NCBI GenBank assembly: GCA_020740775.1
Contig: JAHEWK010000047.1
Location: forward strand, 1 to 64,000
Source of the DNA: Ilyonectria destructans
Lineage: Eukaryota > Ascomycota > Sordariomycetes > Hypocreales > Nectriaceae
Reading direction: 5' to 3'
DNA length: 64,000 bases
This document shows, piece after piece, positions 44,073 through 53,882 of the stretch (positions are counted from its first letter, which is position 1; the number at the start of each line of letters is the position of its first letter). The position numbers and the translations under genes are program-made. The notes below the pieces were generated by a model. It was not told the DNA's origin. It searched no databases and worked only from the letters and a program-made list of their open reading frames with translations.

Positions 44073-44125
44073 TACCTATTCTGGACAATTCACGAACATT
44101 CTCCGTGAATTGTCCAGAATAGGTA
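44073..44125. promoter_or_regulatory. perfect 22-bp inverted repeat upstream of the 870-aa gene
   Basis: The arm TACCTATTCTGGACAATTCA (first 20 of 22 bases, 44073-44094) is repeated inverted at 44104-44125 around a 9-base loop. Two more pairs form beyond one mismatch. It lies about 80 bases before the ATG at 44205, in the promoter or 5' leader. It could be a dimeric regulator site, an RNA hairpin or a tiny inverted-repeat element. Confidence 0.75.
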
Positions 44126-44204
44126 AGGTGCGACTGGGTCACACGATTCGACGAAGACTGGTCATCCATCCTCCCTTTTTAACCTTACCTACATCAACGT
44201 AATC

Positions 44205-46916
44205 ATGTTTGTAGAGCAACTTGAAGCCGTGGCTCATTGTATCCTTGCCCAGTGCAAACGCGCCAAATTCGATGGCCCTGAAAGCATCGATGACGATACA
44301 ATTCTGAAGGTCAGTAGAATGGTTGAAATCACGCGATTCTTAACTCATACTTGCTAGGTATTGAACGATTTCAGTTATGAAGCTATCACCATTTCACCAG
44401 AACCCCGACACAGAATTACCCAATCCCTTAGTCCTGGATGGAAGGACGCTATTGTTGCCATTGTCAACCTTTTCAAACTCTTCAATTTAACAGCAACCTG
44501 TCCCACAACGACTGCTTCCACAACTACTCCCACGACTACTCCCGCGGCGACTGCTCCCACGGCGACTACTTCCACGATCACTCCCGCGTCAAATGTTTCT
44601 ACAGCAACTGCTCCTACGGCAGTTGCTCCCACAACAACGACTGCAACAACTGCACCTACTCTAATCCCACCTAATAATACACCTGAAAAAAAACACTCTG
44701 GGAAAAGAAAAAAGTTGGCCGTTAGCAAAGAAATTTCGGAAAACGTCGAAACCTGGAAGCATTCGCCTGAGAAGCTCTTTGACCAAGATTCTATTCTACT
44801 TCAAGGCTTATTATGCGACTACATCAAAAAAGTTTCCAATTCGGACATTCTAAACACTCTCAGGTTACGATTTGCCAAGCGTAGGCTCTTTCAGCAAAGA
44901 AAATTATGGACACGTAAGGCAACCGACTGCTTCTTACAGCATCTGAAAGATCGCGGTGTTGCCATAGATAAAGATACATTTGGCAGATGGATTCGCGAAG
45001 GCAATACTTACGAGTTGTTCGTGCAGACATGGGGTAATGGGTCCCTCCTTGCTACTGACTTGACAGCATATCAGTGAGTATTCTTTGAGTATGGTAGAAA
45101 TGACGCCGCTAAATGTTTTTCTAGGGCTGAAATATTTCCTCGCGGAAGCGAATCTCGCAAGTCTCGACTGAACACTGAAGCATCTCGAGGATTGAAAAAT
45201 CTGGCAGACAAATATAACGATACTGGCACCGCGCTTTGGTCATACATCAGCAAAATCCCGTTCACAGATAACTTTGTCCCGGAGTGTACCACTTCACTCA
45301 CGACAGCTCGAAAGCGCAGGTCTTCGCAGACTTTGACGCATCAAGATCGTCGCCCATTCCGCATAGATAAAACCCCGACTGAATTTGCCCAGCAACCCGA
45401 ACTTGTCTCATCTCCTGTCACGACACAGATTGGAGATGTTGCTGAAAGAGAAGCAGCACCAACTGATGGGTTTACAACAAGGGACGCCGGAGGGGGGGAG
45501 GGATCTCGATTAGAGGTTGAAAATCTTCAATGGTCATCGCCAACGGCACCGGCCCAATATCAACCAGTCGCAGAACCATCACCCCGAAGTGCAAGTTCAA
45601 GTCTTAATCGGGCCTTCACGGAGGATGACTGCCAAAGGCCACTGAACCGTGGCACGGACAGGTCAGCCTACAGCGGCCATCGAAACGATCGCATTGATGA
45701 ACGGCAGAGCCCACGCACTCGAGATGTGCCACAGCATCCACAAGTACCCGGTGATGTCTCGTCACACTCACCCACAACGCACTCAGTGCCCGCCACAACA
45801 GCCATTCAAAGTCGCATCGCAGAACCCCCTGCTTCAAATCCCCGATCAGGGTCTCAGAGCCATGTTTACATCCAAGAACCCTCAGCCAGTCCACAACATG
45901 ATCGGCAGTCAGAGCCTAGCCCAACCCACCAGCCCAAGCTGCCATCGCCAGAACCAAGAGAGGAGGAGAAGACGAATGATGGCGGCCTTGGCTCCGCACA
46001 GCAACCTTCGACGCAAAACCTGTCGCTTGTTCAACCACACAGTCTAGAACCAATTTCTGGCGCAACAGAGAGATCCTGCTATCCACAATATGGCAACTCC
46101 CCGCCACACCCGCTTCAAACAGTGCCAGATCCAACAGTTATTCAGAGATATGGAACTTCAATCCAGGAAGCGCCAAGCAGCCAGCAACTTCTCGAGAGTT
46201 CAGAGACCGTTTTGCCCCATCAGCCCGCGCCATCCTCGCCACCAAACGTGAGCTTGACTCTAGTCCAACAGAACCAATCGCCGCTTCGCACAACTTCTTC
46301 TGTGCTTATGGCGGCTGAAGTCACTGAACTGTCAACGGGTATATGGGCCCATCCTTGTCCTGCCTTAGAATTCCGCCCAGAGAATACAGAGGACCGCGGT
46401 CGATCCCACGACGCTTCGAGGCACCCACCCTCTCCTCAAGGGCCGCGGGGCCAACGCTCTGCCGTGGAGCCAAGCGAGACAGCAAACACAGCAGGCAATA
46501 ATACCAGCCTTCGCTTCACAGGGAATCCGGTCATGACGCAAGACCCCTCACCTGCTCAGCCAAACGGTCGTGACCATCCGCCAAGATCACTGTCGGCCTC
46601 GGCAAGTCCTTCGATGGCAGCCCCTAATGATCAGGCAGGGAGGGTGACGCATCAAATGCCCAGGGCGCTTGATGTCAGAGAATATCAAGCGCGGGTTCCG
46701 GTTAACGCCGATCTCCCGGAGACGGAGGACTCTCTACAACTGAACTACAGTGACATGGCACTCACAACTGCCCCCTTTAACTCCCCTGAAATCCTGCCCA
46801 ACTGGGAAGCGTTGGACATGGATGCAATACTAGCTGACATCTCGAATGTCAGTTTGAGTGAGATATTTGGGAACTTTAGGGAAGCAGACCAGTTGGCTAA
46901 CGATTTCACTAATTGA
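44205..46916 (+). CDS. uncharacterised 870-residue low-complexity protein
   Basis: Exons 44205-44309, 44358-45073 and 45125-46916 give 870 residues without a stop. The introns are 48 and 51 nt (GTCAGT...GCTAG and GTGAGT...TCTAG). The N-terminus (MFVEQLEAVAHCILAQCKRA) is followed by ITQSLSPGWKDAIVAIVNLF, a Thr/Ala/Pro-rich stretch at about 85-145 and a basic GKRKKLAVSK. A compact helical part comes next: FAKRRLFQQRKLWTRKATDC, FGRWIREGNTYELFVQTWGN, RGLKNLADKYNDTGTALWSY. The remaining about 500 residues are Ser/Pro/Gln-rich and probably disordered, ending in an acidic helix (NWEALDMDAILADISNVSLS) that could be an activation-type segment. A nuclear regulator is one guess; no family is recognised. 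It is tail to tail with the gene at 46959-47543. Confidence 0.7.
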
Positions 46917-46958
46917 ATACACATATGTATTTGTTTTGCTTCCAATCTATTACCGATC

Positions 46959-47543
46959 TTAATCTTGCTTATGTTCTTCTTGGCTGTTGACTTCTGTGGT
47001 GAAGTAGATACGAAGTAGAAAAAATCGAATTGGTATCGACATTGCAATGACCCGGACACCTTCCTCAAGCAAAAACGCATGCGACTCGTCCCAACTGAAT
47101 ATCTGTAATACATTGGTCCTTGTGTTGTGTATCATTGCCTTCACATCGGCTTCCGGCGAGAATGGCCGAGGTATATAGAGACTCCTTTCATTCTCATCGG
47201 TGATTATAGCGTTCTTAAAGAGTACTAAATCTCTACCGATCCAATTTATAGGCATGTTCTTCTTCCCGGGCCAATCCTGTATAAGAGATAGCTTTTTAAT
47301 TAGCTGGTCAAAATGCATTCTCCTTAATAAATGACACCTTACTTGTCCTTGTACGACCTTCAGTCCAGCAGCTTTCTTCGGTGTTCCTTCCCAGGGAAGC
47401 TCGCGCAAGTCGGCTCCCTTAAAGTTGAGCTTCGTCATCTCGTCAACAGTGACTGTAGACTCTTCTGTTGCGCGGAGCGTTTCTTGCAGCTCTGGGGACA
47501 ATGGGATGCGGCAAAACCCAACAAATTGCTCAGGCTTAGACAT
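46959..47543 (-). CDS. uncharacterised protein of 172 or 194 residues
   Basis: The ATG at 47543 starts MSKPEQFVGFCRIPLSPELQ. The frame runs uninterrupted to 46959, but 47342-47277 (66 nt) has GTAAGG, a GCTAAT branch site and ATACAG. Splicing would remove VRCHLLRRMHFDQLIKKLSL plus two residues without changing frame, joining KVVQGQ to DWPGKKNMPINWIGRDLVLF. The retained stretch is basic and AT-rich, unlike the rest, so the spliced form is more likely. The C-terminus has a hydrophobic segment (GVRVIAMSIPIRFFLLRIYF). Family not recognised. Confidence 0.55.
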   Translation of the reverse strand: MSKPEQFVGFCRIPLSPELQETLRATEESTVTVDEMTKLNFKGADLRELPWEGTPKKAAGLKVVQGQVRCHLLRRMHFDQLIKKLSLIQDWPGKKNMPINWIGRDLVLFKNAIITDENERSLYIPRPFSPEADVKAMIHNTRTNVLQIFSWDESHAFLLEEGVRVIAMSIPIRFFLLRIYFTTEVNSQEEHKQD

Positions 47544-48309
47544 GATGACGATGAATGACTTGAGAAGGGGTAGGAATGATAGAATTTATACTTGGTGAGG
47601 TTTAGTGGGCCACTTGATGATAGTTTGTGGCATGAATAGGGATGCCTCGACCAGTACGTAGAAGCTTCGGTGGCCGAACGATCAGGTGAGTCAGAAATGC
47701 AGGCACGTGGGTGACTCAATCGCGGAATATCAATGATCCGGGGAAGAACGTTAGGGTGGTAATCAGTAGATATAGACTACCCTAGACACAACCGATTGAC
47801 CTCAAGTTCTCAACTCAACTCGATTGTAGCTTCTAATCAGCCTTATCTTGCCGTTGAGGGTCCTTTTACGAGAGTTATTAGTGAAAGTAAACCGTCTCGT
47901 AATTCTAGCTACCAGACGCCTTGGGCAGTGGCTGTCCTTTTCCCGTCACCACTTTACTGGCCTGAACTTGATCAATAGTACTCCCTGTAGGTGGTGGCGG
48001 CGGGGGAGGATTTGGGGTTTCTTTGTCCGCCATTGTGAGATTGTGAATACTTGGGCGACGACCAGAGATGTTGAGAATAGCTGTATTCTGTTAGCAGCAA
48101 GACCCTGGAGAGAGACTGGTAGGTCTAACTTGAACCCAGTGATAGCAGGAATAAGTTGTAGCAAGGCAGATGAAAGGAGCCACTAAAAAATAGCCTATCC
48201 ACAAGCGGTAGATAATAAAGAGAAGAAATATAACCGTGTCTGCAAAGAATATGCCTGAAACCCTGTCGAACTGGGCGAGTTGTAGATTTATTCTTCAGGT
48301 TAGGCCTGG
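47544..48309. other. no gene seen
   Basis: Only small frames. Confidence 0.4.
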
Positions 48310-48645
48310 GAGAGTGCCTCATCTTATACCCGGCGAGAGCATCTCGATGGGCCCCAAGTTATGAGGAAGTCCAAGTCGTCCCAGGGTGCAAGTGATAGGG
48401 CGGGCTGCTCCGCCAACATGTACATCTCAGTAATTCTGCAGGCGACATGGGACGCCAGCAACTACGACGAGGACTGATCAATCAACAACCCCAGAACATC
48501 AGTTCAGACCATCATATGCGACCTCTCTCCTCTTTCTGCTCTAGCCTATTTGTGGTGTGGTTGCGTGTCATTCTCAGCCAGGTCCCCATTACAGGCCATG
48601 GCGACGCGAGGCGGACTTGACCCTGCAGAAAAAAGGAGCCATGCC
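48310..48645 (+). repeat. dispersed repeat family 1, copy B (promoter-like)
   Basis: Matches the reverse complement of 16750-17095, including the ATGGCGAC near its end (about 48598). The downstream frame differs from that of copy A after a few codons. Confidence 0.75.
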
Positions 48646-49884
48646 AAGGGGGCTAAGTTGATACGGACCGTAGCAAAGCTATTGTTTAGCTTGCCATTGC
48701 GCGAGCGTCAAAATGGGGGCCGAAGATACATGTCTCGTCTCTGCCATGCCATCAACCCGGACGCCATGGACACGTCAGGGAACCTGTTCTTGTTTCCCCT
48801 TTGTCGACCGTAAGAACTTCTCAGCCTAGTTACAAGCGGGCTGTTCAACGCGACTGGATCGGTCACTCTAATCCCACCAGGAGTAGGCCATGATGACCCA
48901 GCAATCGGCCACACAGAAGCCTTTAATGCAGCCGAGGAATCCACACTCCGCCCTCCATGAGAGTTCGTTTATGCAAGTGATCGGAGGCGTCCCTACGGTA
49001 AGTCGTCAGGACTATAGGGGCGGTGTTGGCCAAATGTGACATACACTTTCCCTGAGAATATCAGCCCGGTTAGCAAAGTGGTCGCATACACCTCTCCAAT
49101 TGGGACATAGATTCCATTCCTCAACCCCTACCGCACGCTATCGACACTCACCCTTGGCCGCCCCCTGCAGTACGAATTGGTCTCATTGAGATCGATTCTG
49201 TAGGTCTGCGTTGGCCCTGGCCTTCATAATGGTAAGGCTAGCTATACTCCGTGTCACGCCAAGCTCTCTCTTGTCGTTGGTTCTTCGCCATTCAACCGGC
49301 CGCAACTCTGCAAGCCACCGGAACGACAGTCATGCAACCAGACCAAATGGGGCTCACCGGTTCTCTTTCAAACCAGGACGCTCTATCCACATCCACCCAC
49401 ACTTCTCCCAGGCATGGTTGCCATGCAGGCTCATCATGAAATCCGTCGGATGTCCCATCCGTAGGCTGGGCTATGCTGGCCGGAGAAGTGGTCGCATGAA
49501 CCTGGGGCTACTCCGTCGCTAGGCGTGTCCCACACCTTCTTCTTGGTTCCGAGACAACAACCCTAGGATCTACTTTTATACTAGTCAATCATCCTAACAG
49601 GGTAGGAAAAAGGGGGGGAGGTAAGTTGGCAAGACAGCTGTAGCCTCACCAGTGCCATGGTTGCTTATGTGGTATTCAGCGCGGCCGACCAACAAGACAG
49701 TCCATCCACACTTATCACTTACCAGTGTCACAGGCCGGTAGGTGTATGAGACAACGGATCAATAGTAGTATTTACTACATCTCCCTCTTCTTTATCCTTA
49801 TTAACAATTAAGAAACTAACATCACTAAAAAGGTAATAATTGTAGTCTGAAGCTTTTACTGAGTCTGACTTCTTCACTTTAGCT
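48646..49884. other. no supported gene
   Basis: Short frames such as 49211-49522 lack domains. Confidence 0.4.
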
Positions 49885-50040
49885 ATGCCTGACGAGTTCA
49901 AGCCAGCCGGTGGTCAGCCGAACGATCAACCTCCAACCACCTCCTCAAACGATCAGAACACCCAATATCAAGCAACTGACGTGATGGAGAAAAAGTCTGA
50001 AAAGGGGAAGGAGGGCTCTGAGGGAGGGACATCGAAGTAG
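49885..50040 (+). CDS. small hydrophilic protein, 51 residues
   Basis: ATG at 49885, TAG at 50038-50040, preceded by an AT-rich, promoter-like stretch. The product is very polar (MPDEFKPAGGQPNDQPPTTS ... MEKKSEKGKEGSEGGTSK), with no hydrophobic core, like many intrinsically disordered small fungal proteins. It has no recognised family and could be a chance frame. Confidence 0.35.
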   Translation: MPDEFKPAGGQPNDQPPTTSSNDQNTQYQATDVMEKKSEKGKEGSEGGTSK

Positions 50041-50915
50041 CTATTGAGTGTATTTACAATACCGATCTATTCGTTCTCAAACGACACGGCCGACATCCAG
50101 GCTGGCGAGAATGAGAGCCGCCGGCCGAGCTGCGGCCTGCAGCTCTTAGCACGTTGTGGAGCCCTCGGTCGTGATGACCTATCTTCACCTGGCGGCAGCA
50201 GTCGGCATCGAGTATATGCCATGCATAAGCATTCCTCCGCGGGGGAGATTCACTCGCTATGCGCCACCGTATGTCAACCGCTGCATCATCATGCCGATAG
50301 GGTGGCTGGCTATGGGATGGCTGGCATCGGCGACAGGTGTAAGGCCTGCATGGGGGTCCGACAGCGACGTGTCTCCTATTGTTAATCGTGTTCCCTGGTA
50401 CTGACCTTTAAGACGTGCTCTCGACCGCATGATGGGCGACAGGAGCCAAGCAGTGTGTCATGGCTCGCATGCACCTCCTCTAGAATGAAGTAGTGTCCTA
50501 CATTGGTGAAGGAAGAGGCCATATGGCTTGCAAATATGCCGCGCGGGGGCCCGCGTCGGGTAGAATGCGATGACCGGTCAATTCAATGCGTCCGCAGTTC
50601 ATACGTCGCCAATCAACTAGATCCCAGCGAGCTCTTAGATGGCATATGGAGCCAGCCATTGGAATAGCCTTGCCGGAGGAGTGCCCGTGAGCGGACTGTG
50701 CCGATGTCTATCCAGATCGATACGACACCTGCGAACGCCTCCGTGAGCAAGGAATCCGGCGCAGTGGGGCTCAATAAGAGCGAAGTTCACCTTTGGTTGA
50801 AGGAAGCGTTGATAATGATACGAAGGAGCTCTCTCCTCTGCATGAACTGGCCAGAATCGCACGCGGACCACTCCTGTGCTGCCAAGCCATCTCGTTCCGA
50901 AGCGGGGCTGGACAT
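50041..50915. other. no supported gene
   Basis: Frames here run into the minisatellite, which prolongs them artificially. Confidence 0.4.
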
Positions 50916-51265
50916 CTCAATGCAAGACACCTCAATGCAAGACACCTCAATGCAAGACACCTCAATGCAAGACACCTCAATGCAAGACACCTCAATGCAA
51001 GACACCTCAATGCAAGACACCTCAATGCAAGACACCTCAATGCAAGACAAGACACCTCAATGCAAGACACCTCAATGCAAGACACCTCAATGCAAGACAC
51101 CTCAATGCAAGACACCTCAATGCAAGACACCTCAATGCAAGACACCTCAATGCAAGACACCTCAATGCAAGACACCTCAATGCAAGACACCTCAATGCAA
51201 GACACCTCAATGCAAGACACCTCAATGCAAGACACCTCAATGCAAGACACCTCAATGCAAGACAC
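50916..51265 (+). repeat. 15-bp minisatellite, 23 copies
   Basis: The unit CTCAATGCAAGACAC is repeated 8 times, then once as a 20-base variant (51036-51055, extra AGACA), then 14 more times. The copies are otherwise identical. The 15-base unit has no stop in five of six frames, which explains long overlapping open frames on both strands. Confidence 0.97.
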
Positions 51266-51356
51266 CTCAAAGCGAAAGGTGGCAGTGCCGGATATGGCTA
51301 GCGTACCAAGGCTCGGCTCTCCACTACGGCTGATATAGCCTCAATGCGAATGACAT

Positions 51357-51475
51357 CTCGTTACAAAGGACGCCTCATTCCAAAGGACACCTCATTCCAA
51401 AGGACACCTCATTCCAAAGGACACCTCATTCCAAAGGACACCTCAGTCCAAAGGACATCTTAGTCCAAAGGACAC
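51357..51475 (+). repeat. 17-bp minisatellite, about 7 copies
   Basis: The unit CTCATTCCAAAGGACAC is repeated with slight variants at both ends (CTCGTTACAAAGGACGC first, CTTAGTCCAAAGGACAC last). It aligns with the 15-bp unit of the neighbouring array apart from two extra bases and a few substitutions. It ends 45 bases before the ATG of the HTH-Clr5 gene. Confidence 0.95.
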
Positions 51476-51520
51476 CTCATTATGTCAACGCAAACGCCTC
51501 AACGCAAATAATACCTCAAA

Positions 51521-53675
51521 ATGCCTTCTGGGTCAGCCTCGCAATATAGTCAGGCAGAATCTAAAATCGCCGAAGCCCTTAGTTCAGTTAGCAAGCATCC
51601 TAAACCGAATCTTGCTGAATTGGCGCGCCAACACGGCGTCTCCTACGATCGCCTTCGATGGCGCTATCTCGGCAAACCTTCGCGTAGCACTCGCAAGCCA
51701 GCCGGTAAAAAGCTCACCGAACTGCAAGAGAGTGAGATACTCAATCGGATCCCTCAACTTGACCACCATAGCATCAAACGAATCGCAAATCAAATCCTCG
51801 AACGCGACCACATTGGCGATTACCCTCCACCGTCTATCGGCTACAAATGGTGCCAGCGCTTTATCAAACGATATAGCCAGCAGTTCAAAGGTGAAGTCGG
51901 CTTTTAATTGTTCATAAAAGAGCTGGCTACTAAATCCCGTCAAATCAGCGTCCGCTGGCGATTCCAGTTCAGCACAACCTGCCGACCTTGCCTTATCTTC
52001 CACGGTCCAGAGCCTCAGCATTGCTTCAACCTCAAAGAGAACACAGAAAGCGGGTATGACGAACGCACTTCAATTGGCAACATCAACTCTGCCAAGCAAA
52101 CAAGTACAGTTGGGGCAAACGCAAGACATCTCAGATGGTTATGCTCTGGAGGTTGCATTGGAGTATTCGAATTTCGAGCCAGCAGCAGTCTCACATGCGG
52201 GTGAGTGACGTCAATGCCGATGATGCACTCATAGCAATGACCTCTAAATTAGGTAGCGGCACAGAAGCGTTTACAACGCAGCCAATTTGTCCTGCAGACT
52301 TTTGCGATGCAATAGGAAGCCATAGTCAAATTGGTTATCACATAAGCGGACATCCAACCCTTCCGTCACAAACTCTTGCACAAGCTTCAACAAACCTGGG
52401 TCAGTTCTCTTCTTCATGGGCCTTCAAAGGAAGCTGAATTAACGAGGCCGGACTGTATCAGCGGAACACTCCTTCGTCGACGAGACACACATGCTCTTGC
52501 AGCGACCGAGGACTCCCAGCAGTGAATACTCTATCATCAGGCCGAGCACCCGTACTTCCCTAGTCAACCCACGATGCGCTAGGGCAGCCCCATTCGCCGA
52601 CAACGAATTCGTTTCCCAGCTCAATCGTAATGACGTCCGAGGATTCTTCTCCGACCCGCATTCACCGTCTCCACCTCAGGCTCTGTTGGTTTCTGAGAAT
52701 CTGTTCCATAATATCAAGGTATATTTTGAAAACTCCTGTCGAAATATGAATTTCGACGACCATGGGAACCTCCTCACTCCAAATGGCGCCAAGTTGGATA
52801 ATGCCCTATGCAACGATTTCGACTCGTACTGCTTTACTGCTACCATGCTCATTGGAAAGGGGTTGCACGTCGAGTTTCGCCGCGCACTTTCCAAAGCCTC
52901 TGCTCTTGTCGAACAAATCCTTCGAGCCGAGCATCCTCGAACCCTAGCCTGCTTTCTCGAAGTGTTCATCCACCTCATACAAACCGGGCTCCCTAAAGTA
53001 ACTTCCTCTCTCTGTGACTACATCAAAAGAATGTCTGCAAAAGTCACCAGGAAGGGGCATCCTTGGGGTCAAATATGTCGGCTTCTCGGTGAACTGGACT
53101 CGGAATCTCTTGACCAGGCCATGGCGCAAATTTGGAAATGCACTACTGATATTTTTGATAGCGAACTCGGAACGTTCAGTCGACTCGCTATGTCTGTTCG
53201 TCTCGACTACATAAAGCGCGTGGTTACAAATCATCTTGAAGAAGAACGGCTTCTTCGGGATCTCCTTGCTCGGTTCGGAGGCATTCCTATACTCCCGACC
53301 CCGCGGGTGATGCTCAACCTGGCGCATAATTTGAACAGACAGGGACGCCATGAGGAAGCGGAGGAGATGGCGCTGGAAGTCCTTTCGCTGCTTCAAGGAT
53401 ATGAGATATATGCTTGGAGAATTGTCGAGAGGATAGAATCTCTGAAAATCGTTTCTCACAGTCAGTTTAACCAAGGGAAGACTATGGCAGCGGAGCAGAC
53501 CATGCGAGAGGCGATACGGATGATTGTGGATCAGTGGGGAATACAACATTCTTGGGTCCCTGAATTCATGAATGTTCTGGAGGGCTGGCTTCGAGTTTGG
53601 GGCCGGAAGGAGGACGCCAACACACTACGGGGAGAAATAGAAGAGTTAATGGGGAAGGATGAAATTGACGAGTAG
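51521..53675 (+). CDS. fusion of transposase-type HTH region and Clr5-type C-terminal region
   Basis: Exons 51521-51890, 51949-52200, 52253-52399 and 52447-53675 total 1998 nt, i.e. 665 residues. The introns are 58, 52 and 47 nt, all phase 1 (GTGAAG...ATCAG, GTGAGT...TTAG, GTCAGT...CGAG), and each restores the frame. Residues 1-123 are a psq/CENP-B-like double HTH as in pogo/Tc5 transposases: SKHPKPNLAELARQHGVSYD, LQESEILNRIPQLDHHSIKR, WCQRFIKRYSQQFK. No DDE domain follows. A Ser/Thr/Gln-rich linker comes next. From about 270 the protein matches the C-terminal part of fungal Clr5-domain proteins: ILRAEHPRTLACFLEVFIHL, HPWGQICRLLGELD, EERLLRDLLARFGG, MLNLAHNLNRQGRHEEAEEM (TPR-like), and GWLRVWGRKEDANTLRGEI near the end. 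The usual N-terminal Clr5 domain is absent. Probable DNA-binding regulator. Confidence 0.75.
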
Positions 53676-53882
53676 CTTGATGGGGTACAAGGCTTGCTTT
53701 GTTGAGACATCGAAAGAAGCCTGAAATATATACACCCTGCAGGAAGGAATTGATTCAATAGTGACTGATCCTCATAGGTGGTTGCAACCCTGTATTTACT
53801 TTCTGTCGTTTTATTCAGGTAACTGAGAGCTGTGCTGAAGGCTAGGTGTGCTGCATCACTTAGCGATATCAGGTTCAACTCA

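Noticed and set aside
50698..51338. Overlapping open frames of 140-210 codons on both strands across the minisatellite
   Set aside because: A stop-free 15-bp unit keeps five of six frames open automatically; no domain lies on either side.
50916..51475. CRISPR-like array
   Set aside because: The repeats are directly adjacent with no unique spacers, and the organism is a eukaryote; these are minisatellites.
52135..52437. Separate genes at 51908-52204 and 52135-52437
   Set aside because: Splice sites at 51891/51948, 52201/52252 and 52400/52446 place these stretches inside one gene in a single frame.
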